Of a DNA stretch of 6,160 nt, positions 1 to 5,141 are shown in pieces. The position numbers and the translations under genes were made by a program. Numbering within the stretch: the stretch's first letter is position 1; each line of letters starts with the position of its first letter. Source of the stretch: Oscillospiraceae bacterium (GTDB taxonomy: Bacteria > Bacillota > Clostridia > Oscillospirales > Oscillospiraceae); assembly GCA_902783825.1 (NCBI GenBank), contig CACZSJ010000070.1, forward strand, positions 1-6,160. Direction: 5' to 3'. Below the pieces are notes generated by a model that searched no databases, was not told the origin of the DNA, and saw only the letters and a program-made list of their open reading frames with translations.

Positions 1-794
1 CCTCCCACGTGTTGCTCACCAAGCAGATGACCGTGTACCTGCCTTACGGCTACGATGAGAACGGGCAATACAACGTGCTGTTTCTCCTGCACACCTCCGG
101 CGGCAATGAGGACACCTGGCTGGTCCATCCCCACGAGTACCGCTTCGCGGATTCCACAGAGGCGGTCAGCGTCAAGAACATGCTGGACAACCTGATCCAG
201 CAGGGCTACTGTGAACCGCTGATCGTGGTGGCGCCCAGCTGCTATCTGGACGAAAACGCATTCTACGGCGGCAACAATTCCCACAACTACGAGCAGTTTG
301 ACTGGGAATTCTCCCAGGATATCCTGCCCTTTGTGGCGGAACATTACGCCACCTACGCTCAGGGCGGCAGCCAGGAGCAGTTGGAGGCGGCCCGAGAGCA
401 CTTCGGCGTGCTGGGAGCCAGCTTTGGCGCTTACATGAATTACATCAGCATTTTTGCCACCCATATGAATCTGCTGTCCAATTACGCCTTTGTTGGCGGC
501 GGCGCCATCGACTACTGGTATTGTTACGAGCGCTGGGCCAACCGGGGCTATCTGGACTTTGATCTGGATTGCGTGTACATCATCGAAGGGGAATACGACG
601 ACCGCTTCGCCCCAGAAAACTCCTATCTGAATCTGCTGAGCAACGCCAACGACTTTTTCAATGAGGACAATCTGCACTTCTCCACCATCTACGGCGCTGG
701 GCACGAGCCCCGCGCCTGGGTCAACGGGCTGTACAACACCCTGCAGGTCTTTTTCCGGGACGAGCCTTATCCCATCCCCTACCAGAAGCAGTAA
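1..794 (+). CDS. Alpha/beta-hydrolase esterase, CE1 / esterase D-like (5' partial)
   Basis: Putative carboxylic-ester hydrolase of the esterase D / feruloyl-esterase type. The frame is open back to the left edge, and the text reads straight into an early core strand (VYLPYGYDENG), so the true start almost certainly lies upstream; the GTG at 9 is only the first start-like codon. Numbering from that GTG, the nucleophile elbow is GASFG at 136-140 (Ser138), the acid is probably Asp197 or Asp198 in EGEYDD, and the catalytic His is His232 in GAGHEPRAW. The HTSGG segment at 28-32 is a plausible oxyanion-hole loop. An insertion around 150-190, rich in Trp and Tyr, could form a lid. These are family features; the substrate (acylated xylan, feruloyl ester or other) cannot be read from the sequence, and any signal peptide or carbohydrate-binding module would be off the window. 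It ends 12 nt before the Nudix gene, so the two are probably cotranscribed. Confidence 0.85.
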   Translation, partial: SHVLLTKQMTVYLPYGYDENGQYNVLFLLHTSGGNEDTWLVHPHEYRFADSTEAVSVKNMLDNLIQQGYCEPLIVVAPSCYLDENAFYGGNNSHNYEQFDWEFSQDILPFVAEHYATYAQGGSQEQLEAAREHFGVLGASFGAYMNYISIFATHMNLLSNYAFVGGGAIDYWYCYERWANRGYLDFDLDCVYIIEGEYDDRFAPENSYLNLLSNANDFFNEDNLHFSTIYGAGHEPRAWVNGLYNTLQVFFRDEPYPIPYQKQ

Positions 795-806
795 AGGGGC
801 ACAGCC

Positions 807-1331
807 ATGGAAATGCGATTTTGCATGCATTGCGGCGCGCCGCTCCAGCCGCGGCAGCACCGGGAAGAGGGGATGCTCCCCTACTGCGCGCGCTGCTCCG
901 CCTTCCGCTATCCGGTGTTCAACACGGCCGTGAGCATGATCGTGCTGGACGAGAGCCGCAGCCGGGTGCTGCTGGTCCGGCAGTACGGCAAGCCTCACTA
1001 TGTGCTGGTGGCCGGCTATGTGAATCGGGGAGAGGACGCGGAGGACGCGGTGCGTCGGGAGCTGCGGGAAGAGCTGGACTTGTCGGTCAGCTCCTTGCAG
1101 TTTAACCGCAGCCACTACTACGCCCCCAGCAACACCCTGATGCTCAACTTTACCGTCACCGTGGCGGTGATGACGCCCAAGCCCAACCGGGAAATCGACG
1201 ACTGGAAGTTGTTCAGCCTGCCGGATGCCCGGGAGAACATCAAGCCCGGCAGTTTGGCCGCCGCTTTTCTCCGGGGCTATCTGGACGGATGCTACGAGTT
1301 TCCTGACTATGGAGGTGAAACCCAGCCATGA
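807..1331 (+). CDS. NudC-like Nudix hydrolase with N-terminal zinc ribbon
   Basis: Predicted Mg2+-dependent nucleoside-diphosphate-X pyrophosphohydrolase of 174 aa. A small zinc ribbon comes first (Cys6-x2-Cys9 and Cys27-x2-Cys30), then the Nudix fold from about residue 38. The Nudix box is clear: Gly70, Glu76, Arg84-Glu85-Leu86, Glu88-Glu89, but the usual Gly after the EE pair is Asp91. Zinc ribbon plus Nudix is the layout of NADH pyrophosphatase (NudC). However, the NudC signature SQPWPFPxS aligns with SHYYAPSNT at 102-110, just before LML, so most specificity residues differ. The protein is also shorter than E. coli NudC (about 257 aa) and lacks its N-terminal domain. I therefore call the family, not the NAD(H) substrate. 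The start is supported by AAAGGGG at 793-799, overlapping the stop of the upstream esterase. The last codons carry the ribosome binding site of the next gene. Confidence 0.9.
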   Translation: MEMRFCMHCGAPLQPRQHREEGMLPYCARCSAFRYPVFNTAVSMIVLDESRSRVLLVRQYGKPHYVLVAGYVNRGEDAEDAVRRELREELDLSVSSLQFNRSHYYAPSNTLMLNFTVTVAVMTPKPNREIDDWKLFSLPDARENIKPGSLAAAFLRGYLDGCYEFPDYGGETQP

Positions 1332-1747
1332 GCTATGATTTGGAACGCTTTGTCCGGGCGCAGATCGGCAGCTATGAGACTGCCCTTTGGGAAATGCGCC
1401 GCGGGCGCAAATGCAGTCATTGGATGTGGTACATTTTCCCCCAGATCGCGGGTCTGGGCATGAGCTCTACCGCGCAGTACTATGCCATCCAGGACCTGCA
1501 GGAGGCGGAGGAGTACCTGGCCCATCCCATTCTTGGGTCCCGGCTTCTGGAGATCAGCCGCACCCTGCTGAGCGTGGACAGCGACGATGCCTATGCGGTC
1601 TTCGGCTGGCCGGACAATCTGAAGCTGCGCTCTTCCATGACCCTCTTTTCCTGCGCGGCCGTGGATGAGCCGGTGTTTCAGCAAGTGCTGGACAAGTTTT
1701 ACGGCGGTTTGCCCGATGAACGCACCCTGGCGCTGCTGGGCCTGTAA
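1328..1747 (+). CDS. DUF1810 family protein
   Basis: Small cytoplasmic protein of 139 aa with no signal peptide or membrane segment. It matches the conserved pattern I know for DUF1810 (sometimes mislabelled calpastatin): an N-terminal helix with Phe8, the block KCSHWMWYIFPQIAGLG at 28-44, YYAI at 51-54, an AEEYLAHPxLGxRL helix at 60-73, and FGWPDNLKLRSSMTLF at 92-107, ending in FYGGLPDERTLALLG. The length is typical, so the gene appears intact. The family's biochemical function is not known to me. The ATG shares ATGA (1328-1331) with the Nudix stop, and a strong GGAGGTGA (1311-1318) lies 9 nt upstream, so translation is probably coupled to the Nudix gene. A strong terminator follows within 20 nt, making this the last gene of its operon. 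A relation to nucleotide or ADP-ribose chemistry would be inference from the Nudix neighbour only. Confidence 0.88.
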   Translation: MSYDLERFVRAQIGSYETALWEMRRGRKCSHWMWYIFPQIAGLGMSSTAQYYAIQDLQEAEEYLAHPILGSRLLEISRTLLSVDSDDAYAVFGWPDNLKLRSSMTLFSCAAVDEPVFQQVLDKFYGGLPDERTLALLGL

Positions 1748-1763
1748 GCTCCGCAGACAAGAG

Positions 1764-1805
1764 AAGCCCCCGCGGGAGGTCCAACACCTCCCGCGGGGGC
1801 TTTTT
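1764..1805 (+). terminator. Strong intrinsic terminator, probably serving both convergent operons
   Basis: A perfect 17-bp stem (1764-1780 with 1786-1802) closed by the 5-nt loop CCAAC, almost all G-C at its core (GCCCCCGCGGGAGG arm), followed on the + strand by TTTTT and a T-rich run (CTGTTTCTTTT). It lies 16 nt after the DUF1810 stop and 11 nt after the end of the oppositely oriented birA. Read on the - strand, the hairpin is followed only by a broken T-rich stretch (TCTCTTGTCT), so it should end the + strand operon efficiently and birA less cleanly. Confidence 0.93.
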
Positions 1806-1815
1806 CTGTTTCTTT

Positions 1816-2571
1816 TCAGTCCGGCGCTTCCTGCCGCAGGGACAGCTCCCCGAAGCGGAGGGTCTCCTCCCTGCCGTCGTCATAGCGCAGGGCCAGGGAG
1901 TAGTCCGGGTTCACCGCCAACGCCAGCGCCCCTCTCCGCTCTCCCTCATGCAGGATCCAGACCCTGCGGCCAAGGTTTATACAGGCAGCCCGATATTCCT
2001 CCAGGCAGACGTCTTCCTCTTGCAACCAGGCGGCATAGAGGCTGTCCAGCTCCCGCAAAAGCGCATCGCTCAGGGCGTCCAGATCCACCTGTCGCCCAGT
2101 CTGGGTATACAAAGATCCCGCCAGCTCCCGCAGTGGCGGCGGAAAGTCCTCCCGACGGGTGTTGCCGTTGATGCCCACGCCGATGATCACCGCCCCGCGG
2201 GGATCTCCCGGCAGCTCCAGCCGTTCCGTCAGGATGCCGCAGATTTTCTTGCCCTCCAGCAGCAGATCGTTGGGCCATTTGATATCCGGCCACACCCCGG
2301 CGCAGGCCGCTACCGCCCGGCGGGCCGCCACCGCCGCCAGCGGCGCCAGCTCCGCGCAGCGAGCCGGCGGGCAGTCCGGCCGGAACAGCAGGGACAGATA
2401 CACGCCGCCCGGCGGCGAGGCAAACTCCCGGCCCAGGCGGCCTCGACCAGCCGTCTGTTCCCGGGCCGCTACCGCCGTGCCGGAGGCCGCCCCCTCCCGA
2501 GCCATGGCCTTCAGTCGACTGTTGGTGGAATCTACCGTGTCCAGCAGATACAGCGGTGCCTTTCGTTCCAT
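1816..2571 (-). CDS. birA: Biotin--[acetyl-CoA-carboxylase] ligase (no HTH domain)
   Basis: Biotin protein ligase of 251 aa: makes biotinyl-5'-AMP from biotin and ATP and transfers biotin to the acceptor lysine of biotin carboxyl carrier proteins. The catalytic domain starts at once with LLDTVDSTNSRLK (9-21). The biotin/adenylate loop is GRGRLGREFASP at 42-53, the KWPNDLLL motif is at 98-105 with the invariant Lys98, ICGILTE is at 110-116, and GVGINGN is at 131-137. The C-terminal SH3-like domain spans about 200-248 and ends in GELSLR. There is no N-terminal winged helix, so this is a group I ligase that should not repress biotin genes. In the glycine-rich loop the common Trp (GRxW) is Phe50. 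I chose the ATG at 2569-2571 because GGAGG in the end of the upstream gene lies 7 nt away and because it begins the domain exactly; a longer in-frame reading to 2835 only reads through the phosphatase gene. Only 2 nt separate it from the upstream stop. Confidence 0.95.
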   Translation of the reverse strand: MERKAPLYLLDTVDSTNSRLKAMAREGAASGTAVAAREQTAGRGRLGREFASPPGGVYLSLLFRPDCPPARCAELAPLAAVAARRAVAACAGVWPDIKWPNDLLLEGKKICGILTERLELPGDPRGAVIIGVGINGNTRREDFPPPLRELAGSLYTQTGRQVDLDALSDALLRELDSLYAAWLQEEDVCLEEYRAACINLGRRVWILHEGERRGALALAVNPDYSLALRYDDGREETLRFGELSLRQEAPD

Positions 2572-2573
2572 GC

Positions 2574-3359
2574 TCAGGCCTCCGGCAGTGCCCAAAAGTC
2601 TGCCAGCGCCTGTCGACTTCCCGCCACGATGGAAGGCTTGCTGCCGTCGAAGGGAAGCGCTTCTCCCTGTGCGCTGAGGCAGTCTCCCCCGGCCTCGCGT
2701 ACCAGCAGCACCCCGGCCGCATAGTCCCACAGGGACGTGGACAGCTCCAGATAGAGTCCCGCCCGACCGGCCGCCACGCTGCACAGATCCAGTGCCGCCG
2801 AGCCTTGTCTGCGAATGTCCAGTCCCACCCGGCACAGCTGCTGGATCCGGCGGAAGCTCTCCTGAATCAGATCCGTCCGGTAGGGCGCCGTTCCTACACA
2901 GATCAGCGTCTCCGAAAGAGGCGCCTCTTCCGTATGAATGGGCTTTCCGTTAAGGAAGGCCCCGCCGCCGCGCACCGCGTGAAACATTTCCTCCACATAG
3001 GGATTGTACACCGCACCGGCCAGCAGCTGCCCTCGGCTCATATAAGCTACGGAAATGCAGCTGTGGTTCAAATGACGGACAAAGTTCATGGTCCCGTCGA
3101 TGGGGTCGATGACGAAGAGATGCTCCGCCTGCAGATCATCCTGCTGATCGTTTTCCTCGCAGTAAAACTTCGCCTCCGGCAAAGCTTCCCGCAGACGGTC
3201 CACCAAAAACTGCTGCACCTGGCAGTCATATTGGGTCACCACATCCCGGTGATCGGTTTTGCACGCGGCCAGTACTCCGCGGGCGTGGAGCAGCAACTCC
3301 CCCGCCTCCCGCTGGGCCGTCATGATGTGCTGACAGATTTCCCATGCCTTCGTCTCCAT
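2574..3359 (-). CDS. Inositol monophosphatase family protein (SuhB-like)
   Basis: Mg2+-dependent, Li+-sensitive-type sugar/inositol phosphatase fold, 261 aa, the usual family length. Metal-binding motifs are all present: Glu68-Glu69 in CEEN (usually GEE), Asp85-Pro-Ile-Asp88-Gly-Thr in FVIDPIDGTMNF (82-93), and Trp211-Asp212 in the C-terminal WDYAAGVLLVREAGG block (211-225). The middle carries RGGGAFLNGKP (130-140) and GSAALDLCSVAAGR (186-199), both typical of the family. The substrate is uncertain: inositol-1-phosphate, fructose-1,6-bisphosphate, NADP or adenosine 3',5'-bisphosphate phosphatases share these motifs. The ATG is well supported by AAGGAGG (3374-3368) 8 nt upstream and a promoter just before it. 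It is the first gene of a two-gene unit with birA. The pairing has no obvious pathway logic; shared transcription may simply be housekeeping. Confidence 0.93.
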   Translation of the reverse strand: METKAWEICQHIMTAQREAGELLLHARGVLAACKTDHRDVVTQYDCQVQQFLVDRLREALPEAKFYCEENDQQDDLQAEHLFVIDPIDGTMNFVRHLNHSCISVAYMSRGQLLAGAVYNPYVEEMFHAVRGGGAFLNGKPIHTEEAPLSETLICVGTAPYRTDLIQESFRRIQQLCRVGLDIRRQGSAALDLCSVAAGRAGLYLELSTSLWDYAAGVLLVREAGGDCLSAQGEALPFDGSKPSIVAGSRQALADFWALPEA

Positions 3360-3386
3360 ATTCTCCGCCTCCTTATTTCGCCGGGC

Positions 3387-3415
3387 ATTATATCACAGGC
3401 GCCGACGCCTGTCGA
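3387..3415 (-). promoter_or_regulatory. Sigma-A type promoter of the phosphatase-birA unit
   Basis: On the - strand: TCGACA (3415-3410, five of six matches to TTGACA), a 17-bp spacer, then TATAAT (3392-3387, perfect), preceded by TGA, so it is also an extended -10. The expected transcription start near 3380 gives a leader of about 20 nt containing AAGGAGG at 3374-3368. This is the best promoter in the window. Confidence 0.85.
3395..3412. repeat. Inverted repeat inside the promoter spacer
   Basis: ACAGGCG (3395-3401) and CGCCTGT (3406-3412) are perfect 7-bp arms around CCGA. The dyad occupies nearly the whole spacer and overlaps part of both the -35 and the extended -10. It could be a small operator, but with such G+C-rich sequence chance is possible. 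Confidence 0.6.
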
Positions 3416-3429
3416 GCCGCCTAAGGCAA

Positions 3430-3461
3430 AGAGCCGCAGCATTTCCCTCTGCTGCGGCTCT
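3430..3461 (-). terminator. Hairpin terminator after the carboxypeptidase gene
   Basis: A perfect 12-bp stem, AGAGCCGCAGCA (3430-3441) with TGCTGCGGCTCT (3450-3461), around an 8-nt loop. It lies 12 nt after the stop of the - strand carboxypeptidase and upstream of the promoter of the next unit. In the - direction it is followed by TTGCCTT, a weak T tract; in the + direction it is followed by CGG then TTTTT. It therefore probably ends the carboxypeptidase transcript with some read-through, and would also stop antisense transcription from the left. Confidence 0.75.
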
Positions 3462-3473
3462 CGGTTTTTCCTT

Positions 3474-4907
3474 CTATTCTTCGCTCTTCCCGGCTTCCAT
3501 ATCCAGATCGAAGCCGTCCAGAGCTGCCGCCTGCTGTTCCCGTTCCCGGGCAGCCGCCCGGCGGCGCTGTTCGGCCCGGCGGCGTTCCTCCAGGTGCTTC
3601 CGGCGCAGGCTGCGGTAGCGAATCACCAGGAGGATATACGCGGTGCTCAGCACCAGAATGATCACCAGCAGCGTAATGACCCAGCCTTTGGAGAAGAACT
3701 CCCGGGTTTTCATTTTCATAAATTCCCCCCGGGCCAGCTCCACCTCGGAGCCGGTCACCAGCCGGACGCTGCCGTAGTCCTTGCCTTCCACAACGATCTG
3801 AGCCTCACCCAGCACGGTGCCCGCCGCCAGCGGAGCCACCAGCCGTTCGTCATGGATGGTCACCTTCGTCTCCACACTGCCCGGATCCACGTCGTTGGGC
3901 AGCAGAAGCTCCACATTCTGCTGGGCGTACAGCGGCGTCTGCCCATCGCCCTGGGCCAGATCCACCGTCGCCTGAGCCAGCACCTCCGTGGTGCTCAGCA
4001 CCGTCCGATAAGAAAAGTTCTCGAATGCCCAATCGTAGAGCGTGATGGTGTCAGAAAAGTTGCGGTACTCCTCCAGGCCGGCATTGAGCCAGCCGTTGCA
4101 GCCCATGACCACCGCCATCAGCTGGACCCCGTCCTTCTTCGCCGTGGAGAGCAGACAATAGCCCGCAGCGCGGGTATATCCGGTCTTGATGCCCTCGGCG
4201 TACTCGTACAGGTAGCGGCTGCCGCCGTAGTCGGACTGGGGATTGATGAGGGCGTTGGAGTTGCCGATGGGCTCCCCGTCATTGAGCTTGATGGATTCGG
4301 TTGTGTAACTGACGCTGTTGGCAATCTCCATGAAATCCGGATGCCGCATAGCCTCCAGGGTAATCAGACAGATATCGTAAGCCGAGCTGTAGTGATCCTC
4401 CATAGGCAGGCCGTTGGTGTTGGCAAAATGGGTGTTGCTGCAGCCAAGCGCTTGGGCCCGCTGGTTCATCTTGTCCACGAAGGCGCTGACGCTGCCCTCC
4501 AGATAGCTGCCGATGACATTGCAAGCCTCATTGGCCGAGGAAATCATGGCGCAGTAGATCAGATCCCGCATGGAAAGCACATCTCCGGGATTGATGCCCG
4601 CGGAGCTGCTGTCCTCTCCCAGGCCTTCCCGACAGTCAGCCTGGGCGGTCACCATGTCGTCCATGGCGCAGCGGCCGCTGGAAACCGCATCCAGTGCCAG
4701 CAGCACGGTCATAATCTTGGTCAGGCTTGCCGGCGCACGCCGCTCGTCCTTATTCTTTTCCAGCAGCACACGGCCGGAATTCAAATCCAGCAGCACGGCC
4801 GCCTGCGCGTCCAAGGCCGGCTCCGTCAGGGCGGAGGCCGCCGGCGCGCCCAAGGCGAAGAGCAGGCAAAAGATCAGCAGCAGGGGAAAAAGTCTGATTT
4901 TTTTCAT
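3474..4907 (-). CDS. D-alanyl-D-alanine carboxypeptidase (PBP5/DacF-like, peptidase S11)
   Basis: Penicillin-binding D,D-carboxypeptidase that trims the terminal D-Ala from peptidoglycan pentapeptides outside the membrane, limiting cross-linking. The 477-aa precursor has a signal peptide (MKKIR, then a hydrophobic stretch to about 20, cleavage likely after AASA at 26). The S11 catalytic domain shows Ser61-Leu-Thr-Lys64 (SxxK), Ser124-Ala-Asn126 (SxN) and Lys241-Thr-Gly243 (KTG). A PBP5_C-type beta domain covers about 300-395. Unlike PBP5 itself, which is tethered by an amphipathic helix, a true transmembrane helix follows at about 409-429, then a cytoplasmic tail of some 48 residues that begins RYRSLRRKHLEERRR and is Arg/Glu/Gln-rich, possibly a short coiled coil, ending acidic. 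The start has GGGAGA 5-6 nt upstream and gives an immediate signal peptide. It is divergent from a two-component system and followed by a hairpin, so it is probably monocistronic. It corresponds to genes often named dacF or dacB, but I cannot choose between the names. Confidence 0.94.
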   Translation of the reverse strand: MKKIRLFPLLLIFCLLFALGAPAASALTEPALDAQAAVLLDLNSGRVLLEKNKDERRAPASLTKIMTVLLALDAVSSGRCAMDDMVTAQADCREGLGEDSSSAGINPGDVLSMRDLIYCAMISSANEACNVIGSYLEGSVSAFVDKMNQRAQALGCSNTHFANTNGLPMEDHYSSAYDICLITLEAMRHPDFMEIANSVSYTTESIKLNDGEPIGNSNALINPQSDYGGSRYLYEYAEGIKTGYTRAAGYCLLSTAKKDGVQLMAVVMGCNGWLNAGLEEYRNFSDTITLYDWAFENFSYRTVLSTTEVLAQATVDLAQGDGQTPLYAQQNVELLLPNDVDPGSVETKVTIHDERLVAPLAAGTVLGEAQIVVEGKDYGSVRLVTGSEVELARGEFMKMKTREFFSKGWVITLLVIILVLSTAYILLVIRYRSLRRKHLEERRRAEQRRRAAAREREQQAAALDGFDLDMEAGKSEE

Positions 4908-4939
4908 TTTGTTCTCCCGTTTTTCCCGGAATGTGGTAT

Positions 4940-4945
4940 AGTATA
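4940..4945 (-). promoter_or_regulatory. Candidate -10 box for the carboxypeptidase gene
   Basis: TATACT on the - strand (five of six to TATAAT) would start transcription near 4933 and give a leader of about 26 nt, reasonable for the ATG at 4907. No good -35 hexamer lies 16-18 nt upstream, which would suit an activated promoter. The same bases on the + strand read TGGTATAGT, an extended -10 shape, so the direction is not secure. Confidence 0.35.
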
Positions 4946-4976
4946 TGTGAAAAGATTTCGCACACCGCTTGGGGTC

Positions 4977-5028
4977 TTGACGATCGCACAGAGAAAACCG
5001 TCGAGATTTCGCTCGTTTTCTCAGTCAA
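4977..5028. repeat. Long interrupted inverted repeat in the divergent region
   Basis: GAGAAAAC (4991-4998) pairs perfectly with GTTTTCTC (5015-5022). Outside it, TTGAC (4977-4981) pairs with GTCAA (5024-5028), with a 9-nt bulge on one side and 1 nt on the other. Inside the loop, CGAG (5002-5005) can alternatively pair with CTCG (5012-5015). GATCGC also recurs at 4982-4987 and 5031-5035 in near-identical form. The structure could be an RNA leader element or a regulator binding site. Confidence 0.5.
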
Positions 5029-5082
5029 ATGATCGCTGCATATATGGCAAAACGCTTTGGCGTTGCGCCATCGCATCCTCAT

Positions 5083-5088
5083 TATAAG
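5083..5088 (+). promoter_or_regulatory. Candidate -10 box for the response regulator operon
   Basis: TATAAG on the + strand, with transcription expected near 5095 and a leader of about 47 nt before the ATG at 5142. No convincing -35 lies at 16-18 nt (GCGTTG at 5060-5065 is poor), so the assignment is weak; a regulator-dependent promoter would look like this. Confidence 0.3.
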
Positions 5089-5089
5089 G

Positions 5090-5104
5090 TTTCCCCCGGG
5101 GAAA
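5090..5104. repeat. 15-bp palindrome at the predicted transcript start
   Basis: TTTCCCC (5090-5096) and GGGGAAA (5098-5104) are perfect arms around a single central C (5097). It sits 1 nt after the candidate -10 box of the response regulator, where an operator could block initiation. It could equally be a chance G/C run. With no loop it is unlikely to act as an RNA hairpin. Confidence 0.55.
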
Positions 5105-5141
5105 TGCAACTCAAAAATATGGCGTCCGAGGTTGTTCACCT

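Larger units (their letters stand above)
4908..5141. promoter_or_regulatory. Divergent intergenic control region, dyad-rich
   Basis: This 234-bp stretch separates the carboxypeptidase (leftward) from the response regulator (rightward) and must carry both promoters unless one is internal to a gene. It holds a symmetric TATAGTATA (4937-4945), a bulged hairpin (4977-5028), overlapping small hairpins (5051-5070), a TATAAG box (5083-5088), and a 15-bp palindrome (5090-5104). It is visibly more A+T-rich than the flanking genes. I see no protein gene, tRNA or recognisable riboswitch in it. Confidence 0.7.

Noticed and set aside
1307..1684. - strand frame opposite the DUF1810 gene
   Set aside because: No motif or ribosome binding site, and the + strand gene is clearly conserved.
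1764..1802. Perfect 17-bp inverted repeat considered as a mobile-element end or CRISPR repeat
   Set aside because: It is single, lies between convergent genes and is followed by a T run, which is a terminator.
1665..2171. + strand frame running through the terminator into the birA region
   Set aside because: It crosses a strong terminator and has a repetitive Pro/Arg-rich product with no family resemblance.
1948..2724. Open frames on both strands across birA (including 1946-2722 and 2159-2677)
   Set aside because: Low-complexity Arg/Ala/Gly/Pro products overlapping the well-supported birA; shadows of G+C-rich coding sequence.
1816..2835. Long 339-aa version of the biotin ligase
   Set aside because: The extra 88 N-terminal residues are an out-of-frame reading of the phosphatase gene and do not form a winged-helix domain. 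The ATG at 2571 has a proper GGAGG and starts the ligase domain.
2556..5087. An 843-codon open frame on the + strand, antisense to the carboxypeptidase and phosphatase genes
   Set aside because: Its codons are exactly opposite the codons of both real genes, so a stop would need a TTA, CTA or TCA sense codon, which G+C-rich genes rarely use. The product has no recognisable motif, and the opposite strand encodes two clear enzymes.
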